A stretch of 15,250 nucleotides of DNA from a bacterium (GTDB lineage: Bacteria; Verrucomicrobiota; Verrucomicrobiae; JAJYAR01): NCBI GenBank assembly GCA_021779435.1, contig JAJYAR010000021.1:1-15250 (forward strand). The letters run 5' to 3'. Shown here piece after piece: positions 6,892-14,660 of the stretch; the stretch's first letter is position 1, and each line of letters begins with the position of its first letter. The notes beneath the pieces were generated by a model. It saw nothing but the letters and a program-made list of their open reading frames with translations, was not told the DNA's origin and did not search any database. A program made the position numbers and the translations under genes.

Positions 6892-9588
6892 ATGCTGAGA
6901 TGGAAACAGACGGGCGGCGCGGGTCTACTTTTTAGTGCGTTAATTCTCATTGTTGCCGCGCCACCTCCGGCTAAAGCGCAGGGCGGGTCCACGCCGCCGG
7001 CGAAGGTGGACGCCTACGTGATCCCGTTTTCGCATCTCGATCTGTTCTGGGCCGGTACGCGCGAAGAATGCCTTTCGCGCGGCAACCGTATCATCGCCCG
7101 AGCCGTGCAGATCGCTCAGCGGCACCCGGAATTCCGCTTCCTGCTCGAGTCTGACAATTTCGTGGCGAATTACATGGAAAGCCATGCCGGGGAAACCGGG
7201 CCGGACGAACTAAAGCGGCTGGTCAAGGAGGGCCGCTTCGAGATCGCACCCATGTGGGCCAACATCTTTCTGAATATTCCGAACGGGGAAGTGTTGACGC
7301 GCAACATTCTTTACGGCAGAAGGTACGCGCGCGACGTTTTCGGAGTGGACGAGCCCGTGATCCATCCGACCGATATTCCCGGATTCCCGTCGCAGTATCC
7401 GCAGATACTTCGCAACGCTGGAATTCGCTTCATGGTCGAGTCCCGGATGGGACCGGAGAACACGCCTCTGTTCGATTGGAAGGCGCCGGACGGGTCGAAG
7501 GAACTGGTGTGGAATGTCCGGGGCTACGGTCTGGGAGCGTCCTTGCAGCTCCACGGTGATCTGACGGAAGAAAAGATCGAAGCGCTGCGGAAGGAAATAG
7601 AACGGCGATACGGTCCGGCGCCGGGTCCGATCTACATCCATTGGGGCGTCGATTTATGGGCCCCAACAGAAAAGCTGGTCGAAAACGTAAGTAAGTTGAA
7701 TCGCGCTCTCCCCGATTGGCGCTTCCGGCTGAGTACGCCGCGCCAGTTCTACGAGGCGGTCTCCAAACAAACGGGGGAGCCAACCATCTCAGGCGAGATA
7801 CCGATCGGCTGGCCGCATGTAGTGGATGGCATTGTGCATCTGTGGCAATGGGCGGCGCCCGCCACCACCACGGTGACCACCGCCGAGGAGTTTTCCGCCA
7901 TCAACTATGCGCTGGGCTACGCGGACTACCCGCAGCAGGAATTCGAGGTCATCTGGAAAGAACTGATTGAGTCGATGGACCATAATCACGACGGACAGGG
8001 CGGGGAAATCGGCGACAGCCGGAAACTGGAGTATTCCCAACTGGCTATGATCCGGGGCGGGGAGATCCTGCGGGACCGTCTGCGCAACATCGCCGAACGG
8101 GTTCGAGTTCCGATCGCTGGAAGTTTTCCCCTTGTCGTTTTTAACGGGCTGGGGTGGCAAAGGGACGACGTCGTCAGGGCCCATGTTTCGCTTTACGGGG
8201 ATATCGTTCCGGCCCGGATTGAGGCATTCAAGAATGGGTTCCGCCTGGTGGATGAAACCGGGGCGGACATTCCCTATTACGTCGAGCAGACCAGCGACAA
8301 CATCTCCCGGGCCATGGATCTGGTTTTTGCCGCCAAGGGGGTTCCGTCACTCGGCTACAAGACTTACTATGTGGCGCCGGCTGGGCAGAGGCCGCCGTTC
8401 CCGGTAGCCAGCCAAGTTAAGCTGGACCGCGACAACGACCTGAAAGATCCGAGACGGCCGCCCGGCGCGGACGTTCTCGAGAACCGGTACTATCGCGTCA
8501 GCGTAGACAAAGCCACCGGGCGGGTGACGGTTTTCGACAAGGATTTGGGCCGCGACGTCGTAAAAGGCATGGAGATCGCCGGGGCGGAGGAGCGGGGCAC
8601 GAACAATGTCCAGCCGGAGTTGGACACCGGGCGCACGATTCCCAACAGCCCCGGACAGACGGTCGTCGAAGAGAACAACGCGGTGAGAACGGTTCTAAAG
8701 ATTCCCGGCTGGATGGCGGATATCCCGATCGTTCAGCGGCTGATTCTCTATCAAGGCCTGAAGAGGCTGGACATTGAGGACAGCGTCGACTGGAAGGAAC
8801 CGCGGATGATCCGGATCGAACAGTTGTTCCCGCTTCAGCAGCCCAATGCGGAGATTCACTATGGCGTTCCTTTCGGCGCGGATTCGGTGAATGACATCAT
8901 GCCAGGCGCGGGACCACGGCCCAGCACGGGCACGCATCTGGTGGATGAAATCAATGAGGAAGCGTGGCGAAAGTACCTGCTGATCCAAGGGTGGGTTTTC
9001 GCAGGCAATTCAGAATGGGGCATTACGGTTGCCGCCGATCATCCGCTCGTAAAACTTGAGAGCGGGGTGATTCACGCCAACATGATCCGCGGCCAACGGT
9101 ACACCTCGGTGAGGACTGTGCGTGGCGATGAGGTGACGTCGATGCATTTCCCGGTTCCAGGTCATTACGTCTTCCGATTTTCGCTTTCCTCCGGGCCGGG
9201 GGACTGGAAGACATCCAGGTCCTATCAAGCCGGAATGAGTCTGAATAGTCCGCTGATCCCGGTAAGCGTTTCCGACGATCTCTCCGCCAAGTCGTTGCCG
9301 CCCACGCAATCATTCTGCTCCGTGGAGGGGGAGAATCTGGTGATCAGCGCCCTGAAGAAGTCCGAATCGGATCGCGCGATCGTCCTGCGCTTGTATGACA
9401 TCCAGGGGCGCGAAACGAAAACTGGCGTCACTTTCCTCGGGAGCGGGCGGCCCTTCCGCCAGACCGACTTGGCCGAGGAGGAAACGCAGGCGCAGGACGA
9501 GCGGATTCTCGATGTGAATCCATACGAGGTCAAGACCCTCAAACTCCGCGGGGTTCCCGCGCACAAGCCCGCGCCCCCCGGACAGTGA
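6892..9588 (+). CDS. Exported GH38-type alpha-mannosidase-like glycoside hydrolase
   Basis: An 898-residue protein with a signal peptide (residues 1-29, ending AKA before Q30), so it acts in the periplasm or outside. The N-terminal part (about 40-300) matches the GH38 catalytic domain. H48 and D50 in 'FSHLDLFW' occupy the place of the first two zinc ligands. D161 in 'HPTDIPGFPSQ' fits the ligand/nucleophile aspartate of the family's 'D.fG' motif. 'MDHNHDGQGG' (H364, H366, D367) corresponds to the final zinc-ligand histidine motif. A helical middle domain precedes a long beta-rich C-terminal region (about 410-890), the usual GH38 order and size. GH38 enzymes are retaining, metal-dependent alpha-mannosidases; the exact substrate is unknown. 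The usual 'H.H.D..W' opening is changed to S-H-L-D-L-F-W, so this may be a divergent subgroup. AGGAG ends 5 nt before the ATG. It appears to be transcribed alone. Confidence 0.85.
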   Translation: MLRWKQTGGAGLLFSALILIVAAPPPAKAQGGSTPPAKVDAYVIPFSHLDLFWAGTREECLSRGNRIIARAVQIAQRHPEFRFLLESDNFVANYMESHAGETGPDELKRLVKEGRFEIAPMWANIFLNIPNGEVLTRNILYGRRYARDVFGVDEPVIHPTDIPGFPSQYPQILRNAGIRFMVESRMGPENTPLFDWKAPDGSKELVWNVRGYGLGASLQLHGDLTEEKIEALRKEIERRYGPAPGPIYIHWGVDLWAPTEKLVENVSKLNRALPDWRFRLSTPRQFYEAVSKQTGEPTISGEIPIGWPHVVDGIVHLWQWAAPATTTVTTAEEFSAINYALGYADYPQQEFEVIWKELIESMDHNHDGQGGEIGDSRKLEYSQLAMIRGGEILRDRLRNIAERVRVPIAGSFPLVVFNGLGWQRDDVVRAHVSLYGDIVPARIEAFKNGFRLVDETGADIPYYVEQTSDNISRAMDLVFAAKGVPSLGYKTYYVAPAGQRPPFPVASQVKLDRDNDLKDPRRPPGADVLENRYYRVSVDKATGRVTVFDKDLGRDVVKGMEIAGAEERGTNNVQPELDTGRTIPNSPGQTVVEENNAVRTVLKIPGWMADIPIVQRLILYQGLKRLDIEDSVDWKEPRMIRIEQLFPLQQPNAEIHYGVPFGADSVNDIMPGAGPRPSTGTHLVDEINEEAWRKYLLIQGWVFAGNSEWGITVAADHPLVKLESGVIHANMIRGQRYTSVRTVRGDEVTSMHFPVPGHYVFRFSLSSGPGDWKTSRSYQAGMSLNSPLIPVSVSDDLSAKSLPPTQSFCSVEGENLVISALKKSESDRAIVLRLYDIQGRETKTGVTFLGSGRPFRQTDLAEEETQAQDERILDVNPYEVKTLKLRGVPAHKPAPPGQ

Positions 9589-9734
9589 CCGCGCGCCGGT
9601 CCGGCCACGTTGGCGCGGTTTGCGCGGTACCGCGCAGGGTATTACCAGGGCGCCCTTACGCGAATCCCGGCCATCGAGTCCGGCCTGCCGACTCCGATCC
9701 TCCTGGGCGTTCTCTTTTACTGGAGATCGGAACG

Positions 9735-9760
9735 GCTGGCGGCGCATCCTCGCCGCCAGC
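9735..9760 (+). terminator. Perfect 10-bp hairpin, possible transcript end
   Basis: GCTGGCGGCG pairs perfectly with CGCCGCCAGC across a 6-nt loop (CATCCT). No T run follows (TAGGGAG), so it is not a classical intrinsic terminator. It may stabilise the 3' end of the mannosidase-like mRNA or act bidirectionally. The hairpin is seen directly; the role is inferred. Confidence 0.35.
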
Positions 9761-10040
9761 TAGGGAGAGCGCCGAGGGTAAACCTATGCGACGAGTCCGG
9801 ATGAAGCATCGCTAAACACTACGCCGTTAGGGAGGATCTTCACCGGAAACCAGACCTCATCGTCGGGCGTTTTTCGGCCGTGTGGCGGGACTTTATGCCG
9901 TGCGGACTTTCCAGCGTAATCCTGCTGTCGCCCGCCGCGTCGCGGTCGTGGTGGCATTTTGGCCAATGTCAACAGAACGCGTTATTGGGTCCAATTGATG
10001 ACAGGTCGCGAATCGCAGTTCGGCCAGCGTCTCTGCACAA

Positions 10041-10060
10041 TGACGGCATTTTCGCCGTCA
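10041..10060 (+). terminator. 7-bp hairpin followed by T-rich tract
   Basis: TGACGGC pairs perfectly with GCCGTCA over a 6-nt ATTTTC loop, and CTCTTTTC follows on the plus strand. On the minus strand the same hairpin lies 90 bp beyond the permease stop, but without a T run. It could end rightward transcripts from the mannosidase side, or act weakly in both directions. Confidence 0.4.
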
Positions 10061-10150
10061 CTCTTTTCATGCTCCAAAGCAACACTTCGCCCGTGACCTC
10101 CTGAAGAAATCCGACCTCCGGCGCTTCAACCTCTCTATATGCTGTGAATC

Positions 10151-12538
10151 TCACTCGCTCCGCAGCGCCTCCAGCGGGTCCCGGGTCGCGGCCTTCCACG
10201 CTGGCCGGACGCTCGCGAGCAAGCCGGCGCCAAGTAGAACCAGCACGGCAAAACCGTACGCCGCCGGATCGGCCTGGCTCGTTTCGTACAGCAGACTGGC
10301 GAGCAATCGCACCAAGAGCCGCGCCGCAATGAGGCTTGCCGCCAGCCCGCAAGCCAAAGGTAGCATGGTGCCGCGTAGGACTCCGGCCACTACCCTCGCC
10401 GGCGTGGCGCCCAAGGCCACCCTCAGCCCCATCTCGCGCGTCCGTAGCGTCGTCGTGAACGACACTACGCTATAGATCCCCGCCGACGTCAAAAGCAGGG
10501 CCAAGACTCCCAGTGCGCTATACACCCACGCCGAAAAACGCGGCTGCCAGATGGAATCCGAGATCATATCGTTCAGCGTTTCCAGCTTCATGACCGGCTG
10601 CTCCGGGTCCACCTCCCAGATCGCCCGCCGCACCGCGGACGCGATCGCGAGCGGATCGCCCGATACTCGCACCACCATCGTCGACATGAACACGCCAAAC
10701 ACATATTGGCGAAACGGAATGTACATCTCGTCCGCCGGCGGCCGCCCGTAAAACCTTTGCGCCGCATCTTTCACCACTCCCACGATCCGGATCGACCGCG
10801 TCGCGTTCACCCGTAGAACCTCCTGCAGCGGATCGCGGCCCGGAAACAGGGTTTGCGCCATGTGCCGATCGATGATTCCGACCAATGGCGCGTCCATCGA
10901 CTGGTCCGACGCGGTGAACGTGCGCCCTGCCAGTAGCGGAATGCCCATGGCGGCGAAGTACTCATCGCTGATGCACCGAGTCGGGACCCCTCGCGTCCTG
11001 CCGTCGGGGCCTACGAAGTCCGTCGTGGTATTCACGCTCGAAAGCGGCGGATTGTTCACAAATGCCGCGTAGTGCACACCGGGAATCTGCTTCAGCCGGT
11101 CCACCAGTTGCTGGTAGTGCGCCATCTGGCTCGGTTTGGTGCCGTACTTCGTGCCCGGCCTCGGCTGCGTAATCGTCCCGACCGGAACGCGCAGTGTCAG
11201 CACGTGGTCAGGCCGAAATCCGTTGTCCGATTTCTCCAGCCGGATCAGGCTGTGCATCATCAGGCCGGAGCCCACCAGCAGTAGGAACGCAAAGGCAGCC
11301 TCAGCGCCGATGAGTATCGAGAAGATCCGCGTCGAGCCCCTCGGCGTGCCGCCTCCCTGTCCGGTCCGCAGCGCCGTTTGCAGATCCGCGCGACGCGCCA
11401 GTAGCACGGGCAGCAGGCTCAGGGCGCAGGCCAGCACCACGCAAAGCGCCGTGTTGGCCGCCAGCACTCGGCCGTTCAACGCCACTCCCTGCAGATGCGG
11501 AACCGCAATCGGCAGCGCTGCCAGGTACCGCACCAGACCGTGCAGGGTCCACCGCGCCGCCGCCAATCCAGCCGCCGTTCCAAGCAGCACCAGCACCAGC
11601 GATTCCGTCAGCAGTTGCCGCGCCACGCGCCACGCATCCGCGCCCAACGACGCGCGGATCGCGATCTCCCGCTGCCGTTGCAGCGCCCGGCACAGCAGTA
11701 GGCTGCCGGCATCCGTGCACGCGATGAGCAGCAACAGCCCCACTGCCGCCACGATGAACACCACGCTCAATGTGTACCTTCGCGTCACATCGTCTTGCCA
11801 CGGCGAAACCACGATCTCCAGCCCGGCTTTTTCGATCGGCTCCTCTTCTTCAAGTTGATGCGCCACAATCCGCATGGCGCTCTGCACTGCCTCCAGCGGC
11901 ACTCCGGGCCGCAAAACCGCCGCACACTCCACCCGCGTCTGCGTCGGTGTCAGCCGCATCGCAATCCACATCTCCACGTCCGCCGTGGGAAACTCGAACG
12001 TTGGCGGCATGACGCCCACAATGGTGTACGGCTGGTCCGCAATAACCACATGCCGCCCCACGACACCCGGGTCGCGATGGAATACTCTCCCCCAAAGGCG
12101 ATCGGCGATCACCACCACGTCGCCCGCGTCATCATCCGTCTCCAACAGCGCGCGTCCCACCGCCGCGCGCGCCCCGAGCATCGTAAACAGCCGACCCTCC
12201 GTCCGAAGCGCAAACATCTGGTCCGGCGTGTCGATCCCGCCGAGCGTCACCATGTCCCTTACGAAGGGCGCCGCGGTCTGGAACAGATCGCCGCGGTCGC
12301 GCCAGCGCAGGTAATCCTTCGCAGGCATTCCAAACATCGCTCGCTTCGTGCTCTTCTCTTCCACGCGCATCAGGCTGCGGCCCGCGCGGTCCGCCGCCGG
12401 CCTCAGCAGTACCGCGTCCGTGATGCTGAAGGCGGCCGTGCTCGCGCCGATGCCGAGCCCGAGAATCGCCACCACTGCCGTGACAAACAGCGGATTCCGC
12501 CGCAGCCAACGCACCGCCCATCGGAAATCTTGCATCAT
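10151..12538 (-). CDS. ADOP-family MacB/FtsX-like permease
   Basis: A 795-residue membrane protein of the acidobacterial duplicated orphan permease family, with two tandem MacB-periplasmic/FtsX units. Unit one has a first helix (about 19-40, 'FVTAVVAILGLGIGASTAAF'), a large periplasmic domain, then 'GLLLLIACTDAGSLLLCRAL' and 'QREIAIRASLGA'. Unit two opens with 'ILIGAEAAFAFLLLVGSGLM' and closes with 'SAGIYSVVSFTTTLRTREMG', 'LRVALGATPARVV' and the terminal 'DPLEALRSE'. FtsX-type permeases normally work with an ATPase for efflux or envelope mechanics. No ATPase gene is present in the window, which matches the 'orphan' label. The usual N of the family's 'C.N' motif is replaced here (C-T-D). No Shine-Dalgarno sequence precedes the ATG at 12538. 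A palindrome spanning 12537-12554 overlaps the start, suggesting direct repression. PadR regulators often accompany this family, but none is seen here. The substrate is unknown. Confidence 0.92.
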   Translation of the reverse strand: MMQDFRWAVRWLRRNPLFVTAVVAILGLGIGASTAAFSITDAVLLRPAADRAGRSLMRVEEKSTKRAMFGMPAKDYLRWRDRGDLFQTAAPFVRDMVTLGGIDTPDQMFALRTEGRLFTMLGARAAVGRALLETDDDAGDVVVIADRLWGRVFHRDPGVVGRHVVIADQPYTIVGVMPPTFEFPTADVEMWIAMRLTPTQTRVECAAVLRPGVPLEAVQSAMRIVAHQLEEEEPIEKAGLEIVVSPWQDDVTRRYTLSVVFIVAAVGLLLLIACTDAGSLLLCRALQRQREIAIRASLGADAWRVARQLLTESLVLVLLGTAAGLAAARWTLHGLVRYLAALPIAVPHLQGVALNGRVLAANTALCVVLACALSLLPVLLARRADLQTALRTGQGGGTPRGSTRIFSILIGAEAAFAFLLLVGSGLMMHSLIRLEKSDNGFRPDHVLTLRVPVGTITQPRPGTKYGTKPSQMAHYQQLVDRLKQIPGVHYAAFVNNPPLSSVNTTTDFVGPDGRTRGVPTRCISDEYFAAMGIPLLAGRTFTASDQSMDAPLVGIIDRHMAQTLFPGRDPLQEVLRVNATRSIRIVGVVKDAAQRFYGRPPADEMYIPFRQYVFGVFMSTMVVRVSGDPLAIASAVRRAIWEVDPEQPVMKLETLNDMISDSIWQPRFSAWVYSALGVLALLLTSAGIYSVVSFTTTLRTREMGLRVALGATPARVVAGVLRGTMLPLACGLAASLIAARLLVRLLASLLYETSQADPAAYGFAVLVLLGAGLLASVRPAWKAATRDPLEALRSE

Positions 12539-12554
12539 ACTAAGGAATTAGTAT
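12537..12554 (-). promoter_or_regulatory. Operator-like palindrome over the permease promoter and start codon
   Basis: ATACTAA-GGAA-TTAGTAT is a perfect inverted repeat (7-bp arms, 4-bp spacer). On the minus strand a -10-like TATACT (12555-12550) lies in its upstream arm, and its downstream arm reaches into the permease ATG (12538). A start site about 7 nt below the hexamer would give an almost leaderless mRNA, which fits the missing ribosome binding site. A protein bound here would block transcription. An A/T-rich dyad next to an ADOP gene fits a PadR-type repressor, but that identity is inferred. Confidence 0.55.
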
Positions 12555-12858
12555 ATGCGCTCTCGGGGCCGGTAGCCATACGGACAGAATCCACATGAAA
12601 GTTTAGTCTCCTATGCAGAGACTGGCCAGACCGGCATTGCAGCGTTTGCTCCCTCCTGGTCGCCAAGCGTTTACCGATGTGTCCGTTCCGGGCGTCTCCG
12701 ATAGTGCATGTCCGCCGACGCTTCTTCGGTTCCTCTCTGGAAGAGCCAGACGTAGGATTATGCCATGAATACTGACACAGCCGTAGGATATTGCCAGGAA
12801 TGGTGACACGAATTGTCAAGATCTGTGGCACTGGCGTGCACCTTCCCCTTTTCTTTCA
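12555..12858. other. Intergenic region upstream of the permease, with IS-like repeat
   Basis: About 300 bp with no convincing gene. Beyond the promoter/operator next to the permease, the main structure is a tandem repeat at 12749-12809, annotated separately. Open frames on both strands are short, basic or without family resemblance. The mixed composition and repeat suggest an accessory, rearranged stretch. Confidence 0.45.
12749..12809. repeat. Two 30-bp imperfect direct repeats (31-bp period), IS-end-like
   Basis: Copy 1 (12749-12778) and copy 2 (12780-12809) match at 24 of 30 positions. They share CGTAGGAT, TGCCA, GAAT and a terminal TGACAC. Read on the minus strand, the block starts TGTCACCATTCCTGGCAATA and then repeats. 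Closely spaced terminal repeats with a TG...CA edge are typical of IS21-type insertion-sequence ends. Just outside, TGACA-CGAAT-TGTCA (12804-12818) forms a short inverted repeat. No transposase gene is present, so this would be a solitary end or a remnant. The repeat is seen directly; the IS link is inferred. Confidence 0.5.
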
Positions 12859-13197
12859 ATGCAGGCCCTGTCAACTACTCTGGCATCGTACACGGTCTTT
12901 CTTGGGCTACTCGACGGCGGACTCATGCCCTGCGTTTCTGCACTGCCGGCGGGAACCGGGGGAATCCTGGTGGGGCTGTTTGCTCCCGTCGCCACCGGTT
13001 TTTGGGGTTCGCCCTCCCTGCTTCATGCGTTGGCCTTCGACAAGCCGAACAGGCCGATCAGCGGCTTCCCGGCCGTGATGATTCCGGTGTTCCTGGCGCC
13101 GCTGGCTGTGCTTTGGCGGGTCGATGTGCAGAGCCGTCCCGTTTGCCGGCAGGTTACTTCAGCTTCACGACAGCTACGGCGAGGCCGCGAAGCGTGA
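12859..13197 (+). CDS. Orphan membrane-protein-like ORF, possibly a gene remnant
   Basis: A 112-residue frame. Its first ~90 residues look like real membrane protein: three hydrophobic segments ('LASYTVFLGLLDGGLMPCV', 'GGILVGLFAPVATGFW', 'GFPAVMIPVFLAPLAVLW') linked by a polar loop 'LAFDKPNRPISGFP'. I do not recognise a family. There is no ribosome binding site before the ATG, and the frame is open upstream only to a stop at 12784. The last ~20 residues turn basic and overlap the 3' end of the convergent glycosidase gene by 44 bp. This suggests the original C-terminus was lost and the frame now reads into its neighbour. With the IS-like repeat just upstream, a decayed fragment is at least as likely as a functional small protein. 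It could also be a chance hydrophobic frame. Confidence 0.35.
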   Translation: MQALSTTLASYTVFLGLLDGGLMPCVSALPAGTGGILVGLFAPVATGFWGSPSLLHALAFDKPNRPISGFPAVMIPVFLAPLAVLWRVDVQSRPVCRQVTSASRQLRRGREA

Positions 13198-14638
13198 TGG
13201 TGCCGCTGTCGGCGGTCTGCGTTGCGGGCGGTCCGTTGCCGGTTGTCTGATCGACGAACTCCACGCGGGCGGCCGGCGAGGGAAGTTTTACTTCGATGCC
13301 GCGGTCGCGACGGTTTACCAGCAGCAGGATCTTCTGGCCATCGGGGTGGAGGAAGCCCTTGGCATAAACGGCGGACGAACCGGTGGACGCCGCGACGATC
13401 TTATCCCCGGGCCCGATGTTGTCTTTGATCAACTGCAGGACACGCAATCGGGCGTTGCCGGTCCCCGTCGTCCAGTCCACCATCGAGACGGAGGGAAACT
13501 GCGTCGGGTAACCGACCAACTGCGACTCGCCCGCGACGTCGATTCCCATCGAAGCGAGTTCGCTGTAGAGATAGGCGTACAGCGCGCCGGACAGGTTCCA
13601 GTAAGAGGCCGGAAACGGTTTGAACTGGTAGTCCGGCCTGCCTTGCCGGCCGTCTTCGGCGAGGATCGAGCCGATTTCGTCGATGGTTGTTTTCGTCTCC
13701 GGCGAGAGGCGCTTGCGGATGGATTCGACATATCGAACCGTCGCCAGAAAACGGTCCGCCTGATCGAAGAAGGTGAACTGCTGGACTTCGGGCGTCTCAT
13801 CGGCCGAGGGAGTCGCATAGAAGTGGTAGGAGATCATGTCGAGCGGGATGCCGGGCTTGTGATGCTTCGGGTTCAGAAAATACTCGAACATCCCGGGATT
13901 CGACGAAGGCGCGGCGAGCGCGAGGCCGACGAACCTCATCTTCGGCGCCACCTTGCGGATTGCACTTACGATGGCGTCGTAGCGGGCGGTGTACTGCTCC
14001 GGTGTCATGGAATGCTCGAAGTCCACTTCGTTCAGCACTTCCCAATAGTCGATGTTGTAGTGGTGACCGGACTCGTGCCGTTTGCCGTATTCGTCGGTGA
14101 AGCCGCCGTTGACGTACCAGCTCACCAGGCGCGCGTAGTAATCGCCTAACTCCTTCATTGTTGGATCGCGTAACTCAGTACCTTGTGTGTAAGTCCAAGT
14201 GGCTTGATCGGGATCGTCGGGATAAGTGACGGGCTGGGGAGTGCGGAACATCCATTGCGGGATGGTGCTGAAGTTGAGGATGACCGGGTGGGTTTTGGTA
14301 GCTTCGAGAAAGTCCTCGGTCATGGGATCGATCAAAGAGAAATCCCAACTGGTTTTTCCGTCCGCGGGCGGGGCGAGTTCGGCGACGGCCAGTTTCGGAT
14401 AGGGGAGCCAGGGCACGTAGCGGACGTAGTCCGCGCCGAGGCGGCGCAGTTCGGCGAAGGCCTCGTCGTGGATGGGCGTGCCGCGCCGCAGGGGCGGATT
14501 CACCACCACCTGGAGGGTCGGGGTGGTGCGGCATTCTCTTTCGATGCGGCTCCAGTCGAGCTTGACCGTCGCCGTTTCCGCCGCGGCCGCCATGGTTGCG
14601 GCGAAGACAAGGGCTGCGAGCGCGTTGCCGGTTTTCAT
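13154..14638 (-). CDS. Exported clan-A glycoside hydrolase, GH39-like
   Basis: A 494-residue protein with a signal peptide (residues 1-20, MKTGNALAALVFAATMAAAA), so it acts in the periplasm or outside. The TIM-barrel region carries the clan-A pair of glutamates. E204 in 'YWEVLNEVDFEH' is the acid/base, after the 'W.v.NE' motif at the end of strand 4. E321 in 'TTIDEIGS' is the likely nucleophile. Their 117-residue spacing equals that recalled for GH39 beta-xylosidase (E160/E277). 'PVILNFSTIPQWMF' and 'ISYHFYA' also fit the barrel. The last ~90 residues form a beta-sandwich tail ending 'LRGLAVAVVKLK'. A xylosidase or related beta-glycosidase is the best guess; other clan-A families are possible. 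The ATG at 14638 is chosen over an in-frame GTG at 14650 because it gives a cleaner signal peptide; the GTG has GGAAGA almost touching it. The hemerythrin-like gene ends 22 bp upstream, so the pair may be one transcript. Confidence 0.78.
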   Translation of the reverse strand: MKTGNALAALVFAATMAAAAETATVKLDWSRIERECRTTPTLQVVVNPPLRRGTPIHDEAFAELRRLGADYVRYVPWLPYPKLAVAELAPPADGKTSWDFSLIDPMTEDFLEATKTHPVILNFSTIPQWMFRTPQPVTYPDDPDQATWTYTQGTELRDPTMKELGDYYARLVSWYVNGGFTDEYGKRHESGHHYNIDYWEVLNEVDFEHSMTPEQYTARYDAIVSAIRKVAPKMRFVGLALAAPSSNPGMFEYFLNPKHHKPGIPLDMISYHFYATPSADETPEVQQFTFFDQADRFLATVRYVESIRKRLSPETKTTIDEIGSILAEDGRQGRPDYQFKPFPASYWNLSGALYAYLYSELASMGIDVAGESQLVGYPTQFPSVSMVDWTTGTGNARLRVLQLIKDNIGPGDKIVAASTGSSAVYAKGFLHPDGQKILLLVNRRDRGIEVKLPSPAARVEFVDQTTGNGPPATQTADSGTITLRGLAVAVVKLK

Positions 14639-14660
14639 GGGTGTTCTCACTCTTCCGGGC

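Larger units (their letters stand above)
9589..10150. other. 562-bp intergenic region without a convincing gene
   Basis: This is the gap between the stop of the mannosidase-like gene and the stop of the permease gene, which converge. Short open frames exist on both strands, but none has a ribosome binding site or a recognisable domain. It contains a perfect 16-bp palindrome at 9621-9636 (TGCGCGGTACCGCGCA), a 10-bp perfect hairpin at 9735-9760 and a 7-bp perfect hairpin at 10041-10060. Two transcript ends are expected here, so some of these are probably terminators. The rest may be decayed coding sequence, which cannot be proved by eye. Confidence 0.5.

Noticed and set aside
9784..9972. 62-residue minus-strand frame ending in 'VWFPVKILPNGVVFSDASS'
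   Set aside because: The last 25 residues look protein-like, but there is no ribosome binding site, the first half is basic low-complexity sequence, and no family was recognised. It may be a decayed fragment.
11795..12598. 267-residue plus-strand frame opposite the permease
   Set aside because: It is a shadow of the ADOP gene, with a composition dominated by Arg, His and Pro.
12749..12809. CRISPR-like repeat
   Set aside because: There are only two copies, they differ at 6 of 30 positions, there is almost no spacer between them, and no cas genes are nearby.
12813..13250. 145-residue plus-strand frame overlapping the orphan membrane ORF
   Set aside because: It becomes Arg/Gly-rich and runs into the glycosidase gene; the 12859 frame has the more protein-like hydrophobic pattern.
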